From the NCBI GenBank assembly GCA_029747015.1, contig JAKOGI010000124.1, positions 831,501 through 895,500 of the forward strand: 64,000 bases of DNA, in the 5' to 3' direction. A program made the position numbers and the translations under genes. Origin of the DNA: Carnegiea gigantea (taxonomy: Eukaryota > Streptophyta > Magnoliopsida > Caryophyllales > Cactaceae). Positions 22,701 through 33,246 of this stretch are shown in pieces. The notes beneath the pieces were generated by a model. The model made no database searches, was not told the origin of the DNA, and saw nothing but the letters and a program-made list of their open reading frames with translations. The number at the start of each line of letters is the position of its first letter. The stretch's first letter is position 1.

Positions 22701-25700
22701 GCAATAATAAACACTTAATTTGAAAAAGAGATCATTGCTTTATTATATACAAGGAACTAATATTTACTACAACAACATTTAATGAATTAATCATGGCTAA
22801 GATGCCAAGCAAGGGATTAATATTTACCGTTTCCAAGACTAAGGAGAAAGCGAGGGTTCCACACAACTTGAGAGTTTGATGAATCAATCATGTAATACTG
22901 GCAAACATTTCCAAGTCAACTAACTTTCCCACAAAAGCTGCACTACCCAACACCCAATTACAACAACAAAGTCCGCACCCAATGTGAGTTCCACCTTGGG
23001 GGGTCTGAGGAGATCCAAATGTAGATAGTTTTACCCAATAAGCATGGAGATCAATTCCAAGAGACTCGCAAAAAGAAAATTGTCGGATATTTTTTATTCG
23101 CTCAAACTTTTGTAAGGAACAACAACAATTAGTGAAACGAAAATTTTGAGACAAATTAACAAATTAAGAACGGCAACAGGGGTCTTATGAAAGGAAAAGA
23201 ATGCATCCTGGTCTTGAGAAGCAACGGAAATTTGCATTATAGGTCATAACCATACATGGGATTAAAATAGTGAGATTGTTGAATCAATTTCTATGCACAT
23301 GCGTAAGTTAGAGAAAAAACCTTCAGAAACATAAAAACATTCAACAAAGTTCCTGGAATCAAAAAACGAATTCGAATGGCGTATCCATCAGACAAGAAGA
23401 GCAACAGAGCAAATACTAGGGGACAAGAAGATTGCTTTGCAAAACTGAAGGACTAAGCCAGGATACATATCAATATTAAAAGGAACAACCCCCCCCCCCA
23501 AAAAAAAGGAGACCAAGGAACCACTAATTATCTTCCCCCAATGTGGCACAAAGACCTTCGCTTCCACCAATTCATCAAGGAAATCTCCAATATTCTTCAG
23601 TTCCAAGGTGATCTCAAACTCTCAAAATCTGACATCAAAACAAGCACCCACGTGGTATTTGGAAGATGATTCCTTTGGCAATTTAGTGGTGTACACGGAA
23701 GGAAAGGAATAGTTGGATTTTTGAGGACAAAGCTTTGTCCTTGCAAGATTTCGAGCTCAACTTTTTGAGAATCTTAGATAATCGAAGTCATGCATTTAAA
23801 GGTGGAAGAAACATGTATTTCTTGGATTTTGTAGATAATATTATGCAAGAGAACTTGAGGGCATGATGTTTTTGTCTTTGCCCCTTTTGTACATGGGTGG
23901 CACCCCCTTGATGTCTTTCTAATACACCCTTTTGATTACTATTAAAAAAAAAAAAAAAAAAAAAAGAGGCACCACATGTGTCCTCACATAATGTGCAAAT
24001 TTTTGCTTTTTTTTTAGTAACAGCTATAGTAGGCCTCTCCTTTATGAAATGGAACTGTGTGTATACAATCGTACTCTTATCGCCTCTATCCAATGCTTAG
24101 AGAGAACCTGAATTCGATCCTAGCAGATAATAGCAAAGAAATTTGTTGACCGAGAATCTCAAATATAACATATCTTTTAGAAATACATATTACAAGTAGA
24201 ACTATTAGAAATCACAACTAATAAAAACCTTACTAATACAACCTTAGGTAATAGACAACAGTATTGGACAAATTACACCGTAAATCCATCAGAGAAATCC
24301 ACCATCACATCCTCAACCATCATAAAAGGAGCTTCAGTATCTAAGGAAATAATGTGCAATCATGTGGCGATGGACAGAAATCAATCTTAAGAAGGGATAG
24401 GAAGAAGCTACCTGATATTCATTCCACAGATGGGTCATATTCTCGTAATAGCTCATCCCAGACCATGAAGTAAAGTGTTTACGGGCTCGTGGAAGAGATT
24501 CTAAATGTTTTGGGAGTTCCTTTACAATCTTCACATCCTGTTGCAAGCTTTTGATGAAATAGAGCTCGTCGAATATATCCGCAAACACACTGTTCAGATG
24601 TCCAAGTTTAGACTAGATCCTCCGGGCAGAAACGAAATAAAAAAGAAAAAACAAAACAGCAAATAGCTGATAAGGAGGGATTGCCAACAAGACCTTGAAT
24701 CCTGCCAAAATGAACGCTTATCCAGCTGAGGTATCACTAAAGTTGCATTCATAATGCGTGCCACAGCCACCATGTCAGCTATCTAGTGAACAAGGACAGT
24801 TCATTACACCAAAGAAAAGCAACATGGACAAGAGAACAATCATCCATAATCCTGAAGAATTTGACCCTTGTTACTACCTAACAAACTTGCTCCACCCATA
24901 GCACATATACAAAGGGAACAAAAACACAAGCAACGAAGCAGCCAAGCAAAAGCATAAACAACTATATGACTGCAGACATGAATGCACACATGCACAACTA
25001 GACAAACATCCTTTTATGTAAGACACTCATGATTGCATTAATAAGCACACAAAAGTGAGCATACATACACATGTATTACCAAGCATGTACATGCAGATGA
25101 TCAGTTACATTAACCTAGAGGAAACGGAGAGGATTTTAGAGTTGAAACAGCATTTTACTAGAATGCAACATTTATGCAGTGGATGCCGAAATACTCCCTA
25201 GATAGTAAGTTTGACAGCAAAAACCATGTAATTTACCCCTACCATGGGAGGCTAAGAAGCACGGACACTCTCCACGGCTTCACGTATCCGTGTCCGACAA
25301 GTGTCGGACACCGACACTCTCGGACACACTTTAGACACTCTCAAATGCATGTACAACTTATAGAATGCATGTAGAACTTATAGACAACAGGAAGAAATTA
25401 GGTTATGTTATTGAGAGTTGTAGAATGCACATACTTCTGAACAATTTGCTATTGTTCTCATCCAAACATGATCTTTAGACATAAAACAAATTATAAACAC
25501 ATAAGTAATAAAACAAATATTCTCCAACCAATATGTAACCACTTTACGTGTCGTGTCCTACTTTTCAGAAAAATCACGTGTCCGAGTGCCGGTGTCGTGT
25601 CGTATCTGTGTCACGTATCGATGTCCGTGCTTCTTAGATGGGAGGAGTATACATATTATAAAAAAGAACATAGAGGTAGCTTACACCAATGCGCATTTGA

Positions 25701-27894
25701 TTCAGCCCTCCATTACTTCTCACAGTCATATAGTTACTGGATTCCTGAGCAGCTGGATGCATTTTTCAGAAAGAACCAGGTTAGTCAAGAAGCTATAATG
25801 TAGTTGACAAAATCAAATGTCTATTTTCACAGTTAGCAGCTATCTTGATATAGAGCCTCTCATTTGTAATCATATAAAAAAAAGGAATGAATGGTCACCG
25901 ATGAATAAATGCTGTCAGAGCGGAGGAAAACCTTTATATTTAGCAGTAGGCTCAACACAAGCACGTAGGCCATGGCTGAATGGTGAAACCCATAATTTTT
26001 CATCAACAACCTGAACAACATAAAAGCCAGGGATTCTTATCGGAAATTAAAAAAATTAGCAAGGGGCCAATAAGACCAACAGAAAGTGACATGGTAGCCA
26101 GTTAATCACTGTAGCATGCATGTATTATGTAATTTATGTCTGAATCATTGTAGCAGTACACATAATGGGTTCTCCGATATAAGCCTGCTAAAGTGTCCAA
26201 AACAGGGTATCCGATGGAGCACAAGTCTTGTTCAACTACTCAACTACTCTTTCATCAAGATTACTATGAAATCGCTTCCCACTCCCCCCAAAATAACGGA
26301 TGAATGAAGAAAGAAATTTCCTTCTTCCCTCTTCCTCTGTTAAACTGATGCCCAGGTAGCAGATGTCAAAATTTTACTATTGACGATTTCTCACTCTTCT
26401 TCCTCACAAAATTTCTTCATTTAGAATATAAGTAACAAAATTGCCTTTTTACCAACAAAGGCATACAGCAGCTCTTTAAAGCATAGACGACACCATCAAC
26501 AATAAATTCAAACCAAAAGAACGCTTAGAAGAAATTTATTCTTACATACCAGACACCTATTTGATAAGGATTAAACACGGCATAAGTACTATAAGATTTT
26601 ATAATTCTTCTTGGTATTTCCTATATATTCTTTTAGACGTAAAGAGTTTTGGTTTAGTTAGAAGGAGTAGTTCCAACTCCCAACTAGCTGCGAAGGTAGT
26701 TAATGGTGGTTATAACTGCTATTAAAGACAGAAGTTTATAAAAGATGTATAGTTGGACCCTCTATGAGGATTATCATACATCCATTCCACCTGTCTCGTA
26801 ATTCCCACTGTTGACTCCCCACATATCCACTTTCTATAACATACTCCATTATTCAGTTACCCAATTTACTTCCTTCTTGATCATAGATCATAAAACAGAT
26901 TTAATAAAGAGAACGATGACCAGAAGATCATCAAGTAATTGATTGTCAAAACTGTAGGACTATGTAATTATTAAAATTAAAAAAAATATTATGCCCGGCT
27001 TCATACCTGCGGATACAATGACCACAACTGAACTGCAATAACATTGAGGTTAATATGTAAATATAACCTTAATTCTTTTGGGTTAAAATGCTAACTGGAG
27101 TATATCCGGCTATATCAACCTAATGGTCAGTACAAGTCATAAACGTCGAACAAAATAGTCAAAGTCCAGCAGCTCCACCAATAACAGAATGCTATTCGGC
27201 CGTGCAAAGAGAGCAATTATCACTAAATAAGCCTCTACCTTCATACGCAGAGGAAAAACAACCAGAAAATAGGAAAGAATTCTTGCATGTATAACTTATA
27301 TTTTCAAATTTTAATACAAAATCCCTCAAGTTGTCAGAACTGACTTTAGAAACCCCCTTGGAGCATGCCCAATTCTATTAGGTTCACACTCAATTTACAA
27401 AAGAATAAGAACAAATATGGCGAATTTCAGCACCTCAATCATTTGCCAACAGCAGAAGTACACTTAAAAACTTGCAAGCAGTGCAACTAAATGCACATAA
27501 TCAGCTGCATTCAATCATCCACAAGATAATAAATCCAGAAAATACAAAAATACAAGAAAGTCATGACTCGCAATACCCAATATAAACCCACCCAGAAAAT
27601 TTCACCAAAAGAACCCCCCCAAAATTGCAACAATGAACTGACTCAAAGTAATCGGAGACTGGAATATAGAATTACCCGCTGAGATTGATGCTGACTGTGA
27701 GAATGAGACTGGGAACCATTCAAGAATACTGGGTCATCTTTGAAAACATCCTTAGAGTAAAACAGAAAAATAGAGATAGAAAGGCCAAATAGAAGGAGGG
27801 TACAGAGGGTAAGAGTTAAAGGAGACGACTTTTTGGAGAGAGATTTGATGGTGCCAGAGCTTCCAAACTTGGATAATCCTCTGCTGCCCATCAT
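10751..27894 (-). CDS. O-fucosyltransferase-family glycosyltransferase, 10 exons
   Basis: A type II Golgi-type glycosyltransferase of the plant O-fucosyltransferase-like family (PF10250; CAZy GT106 includes the Arabidopsis RRT proteins). Coding exons on the minus strand: 27894-27676, 26010-25932, 25752-25685, 24782-24694, 24589-24412, 22127-21999, 21703-21567, 12002-11789, 11680-11496, 10850-10751. They total 1,398 nt, 465 residues plus TAA. All introns have GT-AG ends and matching phase. Residues 26-47 form a single membrane anchor. Family motifs in order: [15 protein letters not shown] (113-120), [45 protein letters not shown] (H271, R273), GEIYG (349-353), [13 protein letters not shown] and HRKTITPDR. 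Two N-glycosylation sequons lie at NAT (exon 4) and NST (312). The exact donor sugar and acceptor cannot be read from sequence. Start chosen as the upstream of two adjacent ATGs. Confidence 0.93.
12229..12303. repeat. Perfect 15-bp inverted repeat with 45-bp spacer
   Basis: taaatctgtatctcc at 12229-12243 is the exact reverse complement of ggagatacagattta at 12289-12303. A short tgatgac tandem array follows at 12310-12338. It lies in intron 7; no element boundary is evident. Confidence 0.7.
12442..12503. repeat. Perfect tandem duplication, 31 bp x 2
   Basis: The 31-bp unit starting tgctgacagcattcactg occurs twice head-to-tail with no difference (12442-12472, 12473-12503). Identity suggests a recent duplication. 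Confidence 0.9.
13813..13981 (-). pseudogene. hAT transposase: N-terminus joined to C-terminus
   Basis: An ATG at 13981-13979 opens 37 codons (stop at 13868-13870) that include [13 protein letters not shown]. This is the 'DP-x-WKYG' entry to the BED zinc finger of plant hAT transposases, read just before the zinc ligands. After this the sequence passes, in another frame, to [15 protein letters not shown] and a stop (13813-13815), which resembles the acidic C-terminal tail of related transposases. About 600 or more residues are missing between. The C-terminal assignment is less sure than the N-terminal one. Confidence 0.6.
14107..14355. repeat. Tandem repeat of about 98 bp, 2.5 copies, inside the hAT element
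   Basis: A unit containing cctggcagtgggc, ttgttgctaattt, a poly-A run and taacactaaacacccaaag appears at about 14109, 14207 and, shortened, 14300. The poly-A runs differ in length between copies. Confidence 0.75.
14983..15012. other. GC-rich palindromic patch
   Basis: cccctacccctcgggcgggggaggggta is nearly self-complementary around ctcgggcggg. It lies just outside the hAT derivative. No known regulatory site is claimed. Confidence 0.4.
16115..16312. repeat. Degenerate (TTCCCAATCC)n pyrimidine-rich repeat
   Basis: Imperfect copies of ttcccaatcct/ttcccagtcc recur about every 10-15 bases across roughly 200 bp, all on one strand. Long open frames overlapping this stretch are repeat artefacts. 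Confidence 0.6.
16787..17535 (+). repeat. Left long inverted repeat
   Basis: Left arm of the foldback-like element. It starts atatcaagtctaaatgac and contains a 12-bp G run (16809-16820). It is shorter than the right arm because of deletions, mainly around 17390-17440. Confidence 0.65.
20281..21118 (-). repeat. Right long inverted repeat
   Basis: Right arm, ending ...gcaatctagacttgatagc. Read on the minus strand it aligns with the left arm. A run of about 15 A bases (20833-20847) interrupts it. The open frame at 20334-20615 lies wholly inside this arm. Confidence 0.65.
22372..22569. mobile_element. Stowaway-type MITE (Tc1/mariner), 198 bp
   Basis: TA dinucleotides flank it (22370-22371 and 22570-22571). 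The left end is ctccctcgatcccattttta and the reverse complement of the right end is ccccctttgtccgattttta. The arms match at 22 of 28 positions. This is the ctccctccgtcccaTTTTTA Stowaway consensus seen across plants. It lies in intron 5. Confidence 0.85.
23640..23965 (+). mobile_element. 5'-truncated LINE 3' end with poly(A)
   Basis: The plus strand reads [20 protein letters not shown], the 'W-x-x-RN-x-x-F-x-D' segment at the end of plant LINE ORF2. A short 3' tail with ttgtacatgggtggcaccc follows, then an A run at 23942-23965. Only the last few hundred bases are present, the usual result of incomplete reverse transcription. It lies in intron 5, in antisense to the gene. Confidence 0.7.
25252..25637. 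mobile_element. hAT-type MITE (386 bp) in intron 3
   Basis: Perfect 16-bp terminal inverted repeats (ctaagaagcacggaca) and a perfect 8-bp target duplication atgggagg (25244-25251 and 25638-25645). Multiple cggaca/tgtccg words lie near both ends. It sits about 40 bp inside intron 3 from the exon 3 donor. It has no coding capacity. Confidence 0.92.
26011..27675 (-). other. Intron 1 of the glycosyltransferase gene
   Basis: Donor gtaatt after CGG (27676) and acceptor ttgttcag before 26010; phase 0. AT-rich, 1,665 bp. I see no element or gene in it. Confidence 0.8.
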
Positions 27895-28124
27895 CTCAAT
27901 TGAAGTTACGGAAGTGGGTTGCGTTGATTGATTTCTCCCCTTCTGGAATTGTTGTTGGTAAAGAGATCAATGCTCTATCGAAGTAACGAGGACGAAGAGT
28001 CCCAGTTCTTGTTCATATTCTCCGCGTGCCGTTGTAGAAGGGCAGATTTAACGAGTGCTTGTGCGTCAGCGTCAATCAAAGGTACATCAACAAAATTACA
28101 CGAACGACCGCCACCCCCGAAAAA

Positions 28125-28160
28125 AGAACCCTAAAAAATATATATAAACATCTTCTTTTC
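28125..28160 (-). promoter_or_regulatory. Possible TATA element of the glycosyltransferase gene
   Basis: On the minus strand tgtttatatatattttttag lies about 240 bp upstream of the start codon, followed by agggttc, close to a telo-box (AAACCCTA read in reverse). Position and sequence suit a plant core promoter, but AT-rich DNA gives such matches by chance. Confidence 0.3.
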
Positions 28161-28165
28161 ATCGG

Positions 28166-28960
28166 TGAATAAAGGTTGATAAATGAGAATTCATGAATTA
28201 TGATACTGCTGTATTTTAATTTTTGTTCTTGACAATCACTCTATTTTCAAAATGTTCTAGCCTAGCACTCTGTTTTTATAATAAGACGCTCATCATCACT
28301 TAGCAACCTGCGATCATTGGAATTGGTACTTTGTGATTTTTTTGGGGGCTAGCTTGACAAGGAGGGCAAACTGTAAAAAAAAAAAAACTCATTCATCTTA
28401 CCCTCAGAAATAAAAAAGTGAACTACTAGTCACCTCATGTTGAAAAGGGGGAAAAAAACCCCTAGTTAAAGAATGATTTGATTGCAAAATTCAACAAGAG
28501 ATTGAGCATCATTGTTAATCAATCCGGAATACAATAAAGTTGAAGGAAAAATCAAACTCTTGGAGTATGTTGTTTGTTTTTAGGGTTCATGATTTTTGTT
28601 CATGATTTATTATTGTTTGAGTATATAAATCAAAAATAAAAATTTGGGATGAATGATCATCAAATCAATTAAGTTTAGGTTTTTACAGTTCATTGTGATT
28701 GAATATGATTTTGAAAGGATGATTTTCGTGTGATTGTGATAAAATAAATTTGGGTAAATTTCGAAGTTAAGTGCTCAAAATTTAAGTCTCTAATGGCCTC
28801 TATGTTTGATCTCTCTGCCTAGAAATATTGAATGAACATGTATTAGTATATGTTGTGTTTGTGGCAGGGTTGATTCTAATTTTGGATATGTAAAAAGCTT
28901 CAATATTATTGGTTTTTATCTTTTTCTTTTATGGTCTCTCTCATTGATTGAAAGAATACA
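28166..28960. other. Spacer between the glycosyltransferase gene and a MULE
   Basis: AT-rich, no coding region seen. It should contain distal promoter sequence of the minus-strand gene and possibly one end of the Mutator-like element; no terminal inverted repeat was recognised. Confidence 0.35.
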
Positions 28961-31440
28961 ATGGAAATAAAATTGCATATCCACCATGGAGGTGCATTTG
29001 TTAGCGAACCTAAATTAGTTTATCTTGAAGGTGACCTTAAGAACATGACTGTTGATCCTGATGAGTTGAGTTTGCATGAGATACAGGCAGATATCATGAA
29101 ATTGGGTTATGTTGAGCATGGAATCAGGAAAGTTGATCATAGAAAGTCGCATATATATTTTGAAGAAGCCCTTATGTCCATAGAAGATGATGATGATGTG
29201 CATGAATTAATTATATTGTGTATCAAAGAACCACTTATTGAGCTATATGTGGGACATGTTGATCGTGAAAATTGAGTTGATGTATTTAATGTCTTTAATA
29301 CACAACGACATGAGTTAGACGATGGAGAGGATGATGACGGTGATGATGACTTATTAAATGATTTGGACATTGAGCCCGAATATAATGATGAAATTGCCAT
29401 GCCAAAGTAAAAAATTGAGGAAGGAAAATGAGGAAAAGAAGAAAGAGGTTATGATAAAAGCTAAGGTCTCAAATGGTAAGGGGTTCTATGATGATGATGA
29501 GTTTCTTGAGTATTATCACAATTCCGACATTGCGAGTAGCCCTAGAATTTCTAAAGCTAAAAATGAAGATGCTACAAAAAATAAGGCTATTGCTTACCGT
29601 AAGTTTTACCGTCACGCAAGAGCCGAAGATGTTGACATGGTCGTAGAAATGAAATTCAGTAATAAGAAGCAGCTTAGGGAAACCTTGGACGATTATAGAA
29701 TGCTTAGGGGCTATGATATGAAAGTGTAACATAGTGACAAGCAAAGATTCCAAGCTAGTTCTGCGTGCAAATGGAAGATGTGAGTCTCGCAGTGTAAAAA
29801 TGAGTAATCTTATCAAAATCAAAACCATCAGTGAAGCTCATAGTTGCATGCCATTTAGCTTTAAGAAGTGGAAAAGGCTAATAAGCAGTAATTCGCTTTC
29901 TCGAAGGTACTTAGAGAAGATTAGGATTAAAACCAAGCATAAAAATGCGAGTCTTGAGAGAAATGGTCAAGCCGGACCTAAATTACACGGTTTCTTTAAA
30001 AGTGTGCCTTACAACCAAGAAGAAGGGCTTGAAGCAGATAGTGGGTGAGTAGGTGACTACAGAGCTCAATTAGGCTTGTTAGAGATTATAGAAATGAGGT
30101 TTTGAGGAAAAATCAAAGAAGCATAGTTGAAGTTGCCATCACGAAGAATGAAAATGACCAAAGCATATTTGTAGGCATATACATATGTCTTGGGCCCTTA
30201 AAGAATGGCTTGTTAGAGGGTTGTCAAATTTTTCTTTCTATTGATGGTTTGCTTCATCAAAGGGCCTTGGAAAGGCCAAATATTAGTGGTTGTCGGGAGA
30301 GATAGTACCAACGAGATGTATCATGTAGCACGGGCTATGACACAAAGAGAAAATATTCTCACTTGGTACTGGTTTATGAAGATTTTATCATCTATTCTGC
30401 AGTTCGGAGATGGGATAGGGTGGACCATAATTTTCGATCAACAAAAAGGGTTGGTTGAAAGTATAGCTTAGTTCACTTCCCAGCACAACACAGGTTATGT
30501 GCAAGGCAATGTTTATGCGAACTTGAGGAAGAAGTATAAAGCAGTTAAATATAGAGACATCTTTTAGATGATTGTAAAGTCTAGCACTGAAGTGGAGTTT
30601 GATATGAATAAGAAGGCAATGGAGCAATTTGATCCAAAGGCATGGAAATTTCTAGAGGAGAAAAACCACGAGGAATGGTGTAGGTTGTTCTTTGATTACC
30701 AAGCGAAGTGTGATTCACTTAACAACAACATGGAGATATTTAATGCCTTTATTATAGAGGTATTTACATATAAGTGTTTGGAAATTTGAATCAATTATGT
30801 TGTGTTGTAAGTATTTCATTCAATTTTCTTTTGTTTGCAGGCTAGGAACAAGCTAATAATCCCCCTCCTTAAAGACACCTTCAAATCGGTTATGGAAAGG
30901 GGTAGAAGAAAAAAACATTTCTTTGAAACATATGATAAGAAGACTTGCCTAAGAATCATTAAAAAGTTGGAGAAAGAGAAGGACAATTGTAGATGGTGGA
31001 AAGCAACCCGAGTTGGAGGTGGCAAATATAGTGTGAGTCATGGACTATAGGGTTTGTAGTCAGCCTTGTCCAGAGGACATACACATGTAGAGGATGGGAT
31101 TTGACTGCTCTTTCCTGCCTACATGCACTGGTCGTAATAAGAGAGGAAAGATTAAAAATTGAAGATTCTGTGGATGATTTCTACTCTTTGGAGAAGTACA
31201 AGAAAGCATATAAAGAGACAATTAACTGCATTAATGCCCAAAATATGTGGGTTAAAGCAAGTGGAGGTCAAATTGATGCACCCTCATTTGAAGATACAAA
31301 GAAAAATCTAGCCTTTAAAAAGAGGCTTAAGGAAGGGGAGAAGAGCAACAAGCAAGCAATTGTTTATGGTAGAGTGTCCATAAAGCGAACGTGTAATTTT
31401 GAGGTATTTAATACAAGTTTTCCTTGAACATGGCTACTAA
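28961..31440 (+). pseudogene. Mutator-like (MuDR-type) transposase, decayed
   Basis: Motifs run in MULE order on the plus strand. 28961-29275 is the N-terminal part: IHHGGAFVSEP, then LGYVEHG. 29620-29730 is the MuDR domain start (MKFSNKKQLRETLDDY). 29880-29950 has ISSNSLSRRYLEKI. 30200-30470 is the MULE transposase core, with LSIDG (first acidic residue), QILVVVGRDSTNEMYHVA and IFDQQKGLVESI. 31050-31150 is a SWIM-type zinc finger (TCRGWDLTALSCLHAL), followed by EKYKKAYKETI. A likely intron, 30760-30840, has gt...tttgcag ends and restores IIE|ARNKLI. Several stops and frameshifts interrupt the protein, and the conserved C-x-x-H helix after the DQQKG motif is lost. Confidence 0.8.
30760..30840 (+). 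other. Intron within the MULE transposase pseudogene
   Basis: 81 bp with gtattta donor, a T-rich tract and ttgtttgcag acceptor. Its removal joins ...FIIE to ARNKLI, matching the continuous family sequence, although read-through is also open for a few codons. Confidence 0.6.
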
Positions 31441-31908
31441 AAGCACCCCCCTACCAACCACTTGAACATGCCTCTTGAAAATATATTGTTGTAAAAACAG
31501 ATTTTTCTACAAACCAAACATCAAATGAGGCAACTCAACCCTCTACAACTCAAGAATCTCACGCTTCTACAGCTCCCTCGAAACTTCAGGTATTTCAGTA
31601 TATACCTAAAATGCATTGGGTGATGCTTTTACGTGTAGCTAATCCTATGCTTGTTTTTTTTATCAAGGAAAAAGTTGGTGCCTGATTTCAACATGAATTT
31701 TTTCCCTGTAATATGCAATGGTGGTGGTGTAAATACAAAAAGTGGATGGTAGAGGGTATTCAAATAGGATTTGTAACTTCAGTATGATTTTTCCTGTAAT
31801 TTCAGCATGTTAATATAGATCAAAAAATGCCCAACTGCAACAACCATAGAGGCATATATTCCGGCATCTGACTTTGGCAACTTTTGGGCTAACCAAAATT
31901 CAACAGCA

Positions 31909-32110
31909 AGAGCAATATGGGAAACACATTAGTAGCATGATCATTAGTACAGTTAGCAACACAGTCAGTAATACAGTCAGCAGACAGTCAATAACAACAG
32001 CAGTCCAGTCAGCAGCACAGTTAGCATAACAGTTAGTGGCAGCGGTCCAGTTAGCAGCAATAGCAGTACAATCAGTAACCAAGTCAGCAACAGTTGCAGT
32101 AACTAAATCA
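31909..32110. repeat. Degenerate CAG(T/C)(T/C)AG(C/T) low-complexity repeat
   Basis: Short units such as cagtcagcagcacagttagca recur irregularly over 200 bp. It lies just past the MULE. Open frames across it (alanine/threonine-rich on the minus strand) are artefacts. Confidence 0.7.
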
Positions 32111-32243
32111 GAAATTGGAGTATGAAGCATCATAAATCAGCAAGATTTGGTCTTTTCTGTTTCTTATACTCTTGACGATTTTTTTGAGGGTTTAAGTAGG
32201 ATTACCAAAACTACAAGCAATTTTATTTAAATCATGTATGTAA

Positions 32244-32327
32244 AGGTAAGGTTGCCTACATCTGAAAATCTCTAGGCCCCGTGAAAGTGAGCCCCACACT
32301 AGGAGGAGTTGTTGTTGTTGTTGTTTG
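32244..32327 (+). mobile_element. SINE 3' end with (TTG)n tail
   Basis: ggtaaggttgcctacatctg, then ggccccgtgaaagtgagccccacactaggaggag and (ttg)5. This is the 3' body and tail style of plant TTG-ended SINEs. A pol III box B is not clear upstream, so the 5' part is either lost or unrecognised. Confidence 0.5.
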
Positions 32328-33102
32328 TAAGAAAAACATTTTGGATAGTTGGAACTTTAAGTAGCATTTTGGATGGTTAGTACTCCAAGTGGCATCTAGA
32401 ATGGTTTGTTTTAAGATACCTAGACAGAAGGTGACATTGCTTGTAAGAACTTTTACCTTAAGACTGAATTCAACTCTTAATTTCATGCTTTGTAATTGCA
32501 ACAGCATGTGTTAATATTCACTGTTTTCATGTTTTTTGATTGCTATTTGCAAACATATAGGGATAATCATGTTTCCTATATTCAAGCTTCGTCCAATGCT
32601 TTGTGATGTGCAATTGAGTGCATATTAGAAGCCTCTTATAAACAAAACTCTCAATTGCTAAACAAAATATAAGTTTCTGCTAAACAAAAGATTCACCCTC
32701 ATTGAATTAAACATTACATAGCTTCTTCATTCATCGTTACATAGCTCCACTTTTATTAGGCACAACACCACAATTAGATGTAAAAAATAGGTGGAAACAA
32801 TGGCTTCTCTGATTTTGATTCATCCTTCTTACAAGCCCAAATTTTGATTACATAATCACATGGTTCTTACAAGCCTTAGTTTTACCAGCTTTATTAGGCA
32901 TTTCATGAAACACTTTATGGGCATGGTGTGATTCGAATTTCACTGGGGAACTCAAATTCGAGACTCCTTATTCTACCATTCAAGAACTAACCTATTTTGA
33001 TTCTAAGACCTAAAGTGATTCTATTACCAACTTTGGGACTCTTTATTCCACCCTTCAAGAACCAACCCATTTGACTCAAATTCATGTCCAATCTCTTAGA
33101 AG
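32328..33102. other. Unassigned stretch with a decayed duplication
   Basis: No gene recognised. Near 32955-33070 two related segments (gactccttattctaccattcaagaac and gactctttattccacccttcaagaac) lie about 85 bp apart, an old tandem duplication. Confidence 0.35.
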
Positions 33103-33234
33103 CTTGAAAAATTCAGCTACAAAGAGCTAAAACCAGCTACGAAAGGGTCCGACCCACATCACTTAATCAACGAAGGAGGCTTAGCAACCGTGTTCCACGG
33201 CGTTATACATGACGACGAGGTAGTTGTTAGGTGA
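33103..33234 (+). pseudogene. Lectin-receptor-like kinase fragment (start of kinase domain)
   Basis: The plus strand reads KFSYKELKPATKGSDP, then INEGGLATVFHGVIHDDEVV. This matches the start of the kinase domain in plant L-type lectin receptor kinases (FSYKELKxATxGF, then GxGxFGxVYKG, then VAVK). The glycine loop is degraded (GGLATV), the VAVK lysine reads as R, and a TGA follows at 33232-33234. It is about 44 codons of a protein usually over 600, so it is a fragment. It ends just before an LTR at 33247, suggesting the retrotransposon cut it or captured flanking sequence. Confidence 0.6.
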
Positions 33235-33246
33235 TCATTTGTCGCA

